A DNA stretch of 5,536 nucleotides. Origin: an uncultured Prevotella sp. (lineage in GTDB: Bacteria > Bacteroidota > Bacteroidia > Bacteroidales > Bacteroidaceae). Shown here one piece after another: positions 5,417-5,536 of this stretch. The stretch spans positions 1 to 5,536 of the forward strand of contig CAAGFF010000008.1 of NCBI GenBank assembly GCA_900769055.1, written 5' to 3'. Numbering within the stretch: position 1 is the stretch's first letter; each line of letters begins with the position of its first letter. The position numbers and the translations under genes were made by a program. Under the pieces are notes generated by a model that saw nothing but the letters and a program-made list of their open reading frames with translations, had not been told where the DNA came from and searched no databases.

Positions 5417-5536
5417 TTGTATAGCAATAACATACCCATTCTTGAACAGCGTAGCGAAAATGTGAGAATCACGTCGCTCTTGCTGATAACGGAGGCACGT
5501 GGCGGCGGAAACAGGGCAGGCGCGGCAGGAGGACAC

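Larger units (their letters stand above)
5194..5536. other. Right-hand region without a convincing complete gene
   Basis: 343 bases. The left part (5212-5365) is an AT-rich nested inverted repeat, followed by a second inverted repeat (5369-5416) that contains a leftward promoter motif. From about 5440 the base composition rises sharply in G and C, as in coding sequence. A minus-strand frame is open from the window edge to TAG 5393-5395 (47 residues, ending KNGYVIAIQGVTFATE), but a second minus frame and one plus frame are also open there, so I cannot say which, if any, is coded. Confidence 0.5.

Overview
The window looks like a Bacteroidales chromosome, most likely a Prevotella/Segatella-type or related gut or oral anaerobe. 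Three things point there: promoters of the Bacteroidetes type (TAnnTTTG at -7, TTG/TTTG near -33), a large exported macroglobulin-like/carboxypeptidase-regulatory-like protein of a family typical of this order, and an AraC-type regulator with a polytopic membrane domain. The genus is inferred from style only.

Layout, left to right. (1) 3-302, plus: C-terminal end of an AAA-type ATP-binding protein whose start lies outside the window. (2) 338-811, minus: a small predicted lipoprotein with DUF4493-like features, split by one in-frame TGA at 593-595, so called a probable pseudogene. (3) 882-3698, minus: intact 938-residue exported protein with MG2-like domains, a carboxypeptidase-regulatory-like domain interrupted by an acidic insertion, and the conserved C-terminal YRRTLYWNPN block. 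(4) 3699-3887: divergent control region with one good Bacteroidetes promoter in each direction, an A9 tract inside one promoter spacer, and a C-rich nine-base tandem repeat in the leader of the big gene. (5) 3888-5042, plus: 384-residue regulator with seven predicted membrane helices and a C-terminal AraC DNA-binding domain. (6) About 5013-5193, minus: decayed 5' part of a small gene (possibly OB-fold, DUF3127-like), again with an in-frame TGA, running tail to tail into the end of the regulator gene. (7) 5194-5536: no convincing complete gene. It holds a striking AT-rich nested inverted repeat (5212-5365), a second inverted repeat with a leftward promoter motif inside it, and a GC-richer right edge that may be the end of another gene.

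The only clear functional unit is the divergent pair: a membrane-embedded AraC-type regulator opposite a large envelope protein. The natural inference is that the regulator senses something at the inner membrane and controls itself and its neighbour, but nothing here proves it. The left third (1 to about 860) is visibly more AT-rich and contains the broken lipoprotein gene, while the two central genes are intact and use TGG for all tryptophans, so the in-frame TGAs are better read as mutations than as a changed genetic code. I see no tRNA, rRNA, CRISPR array, transposase or complete insertion sequence.
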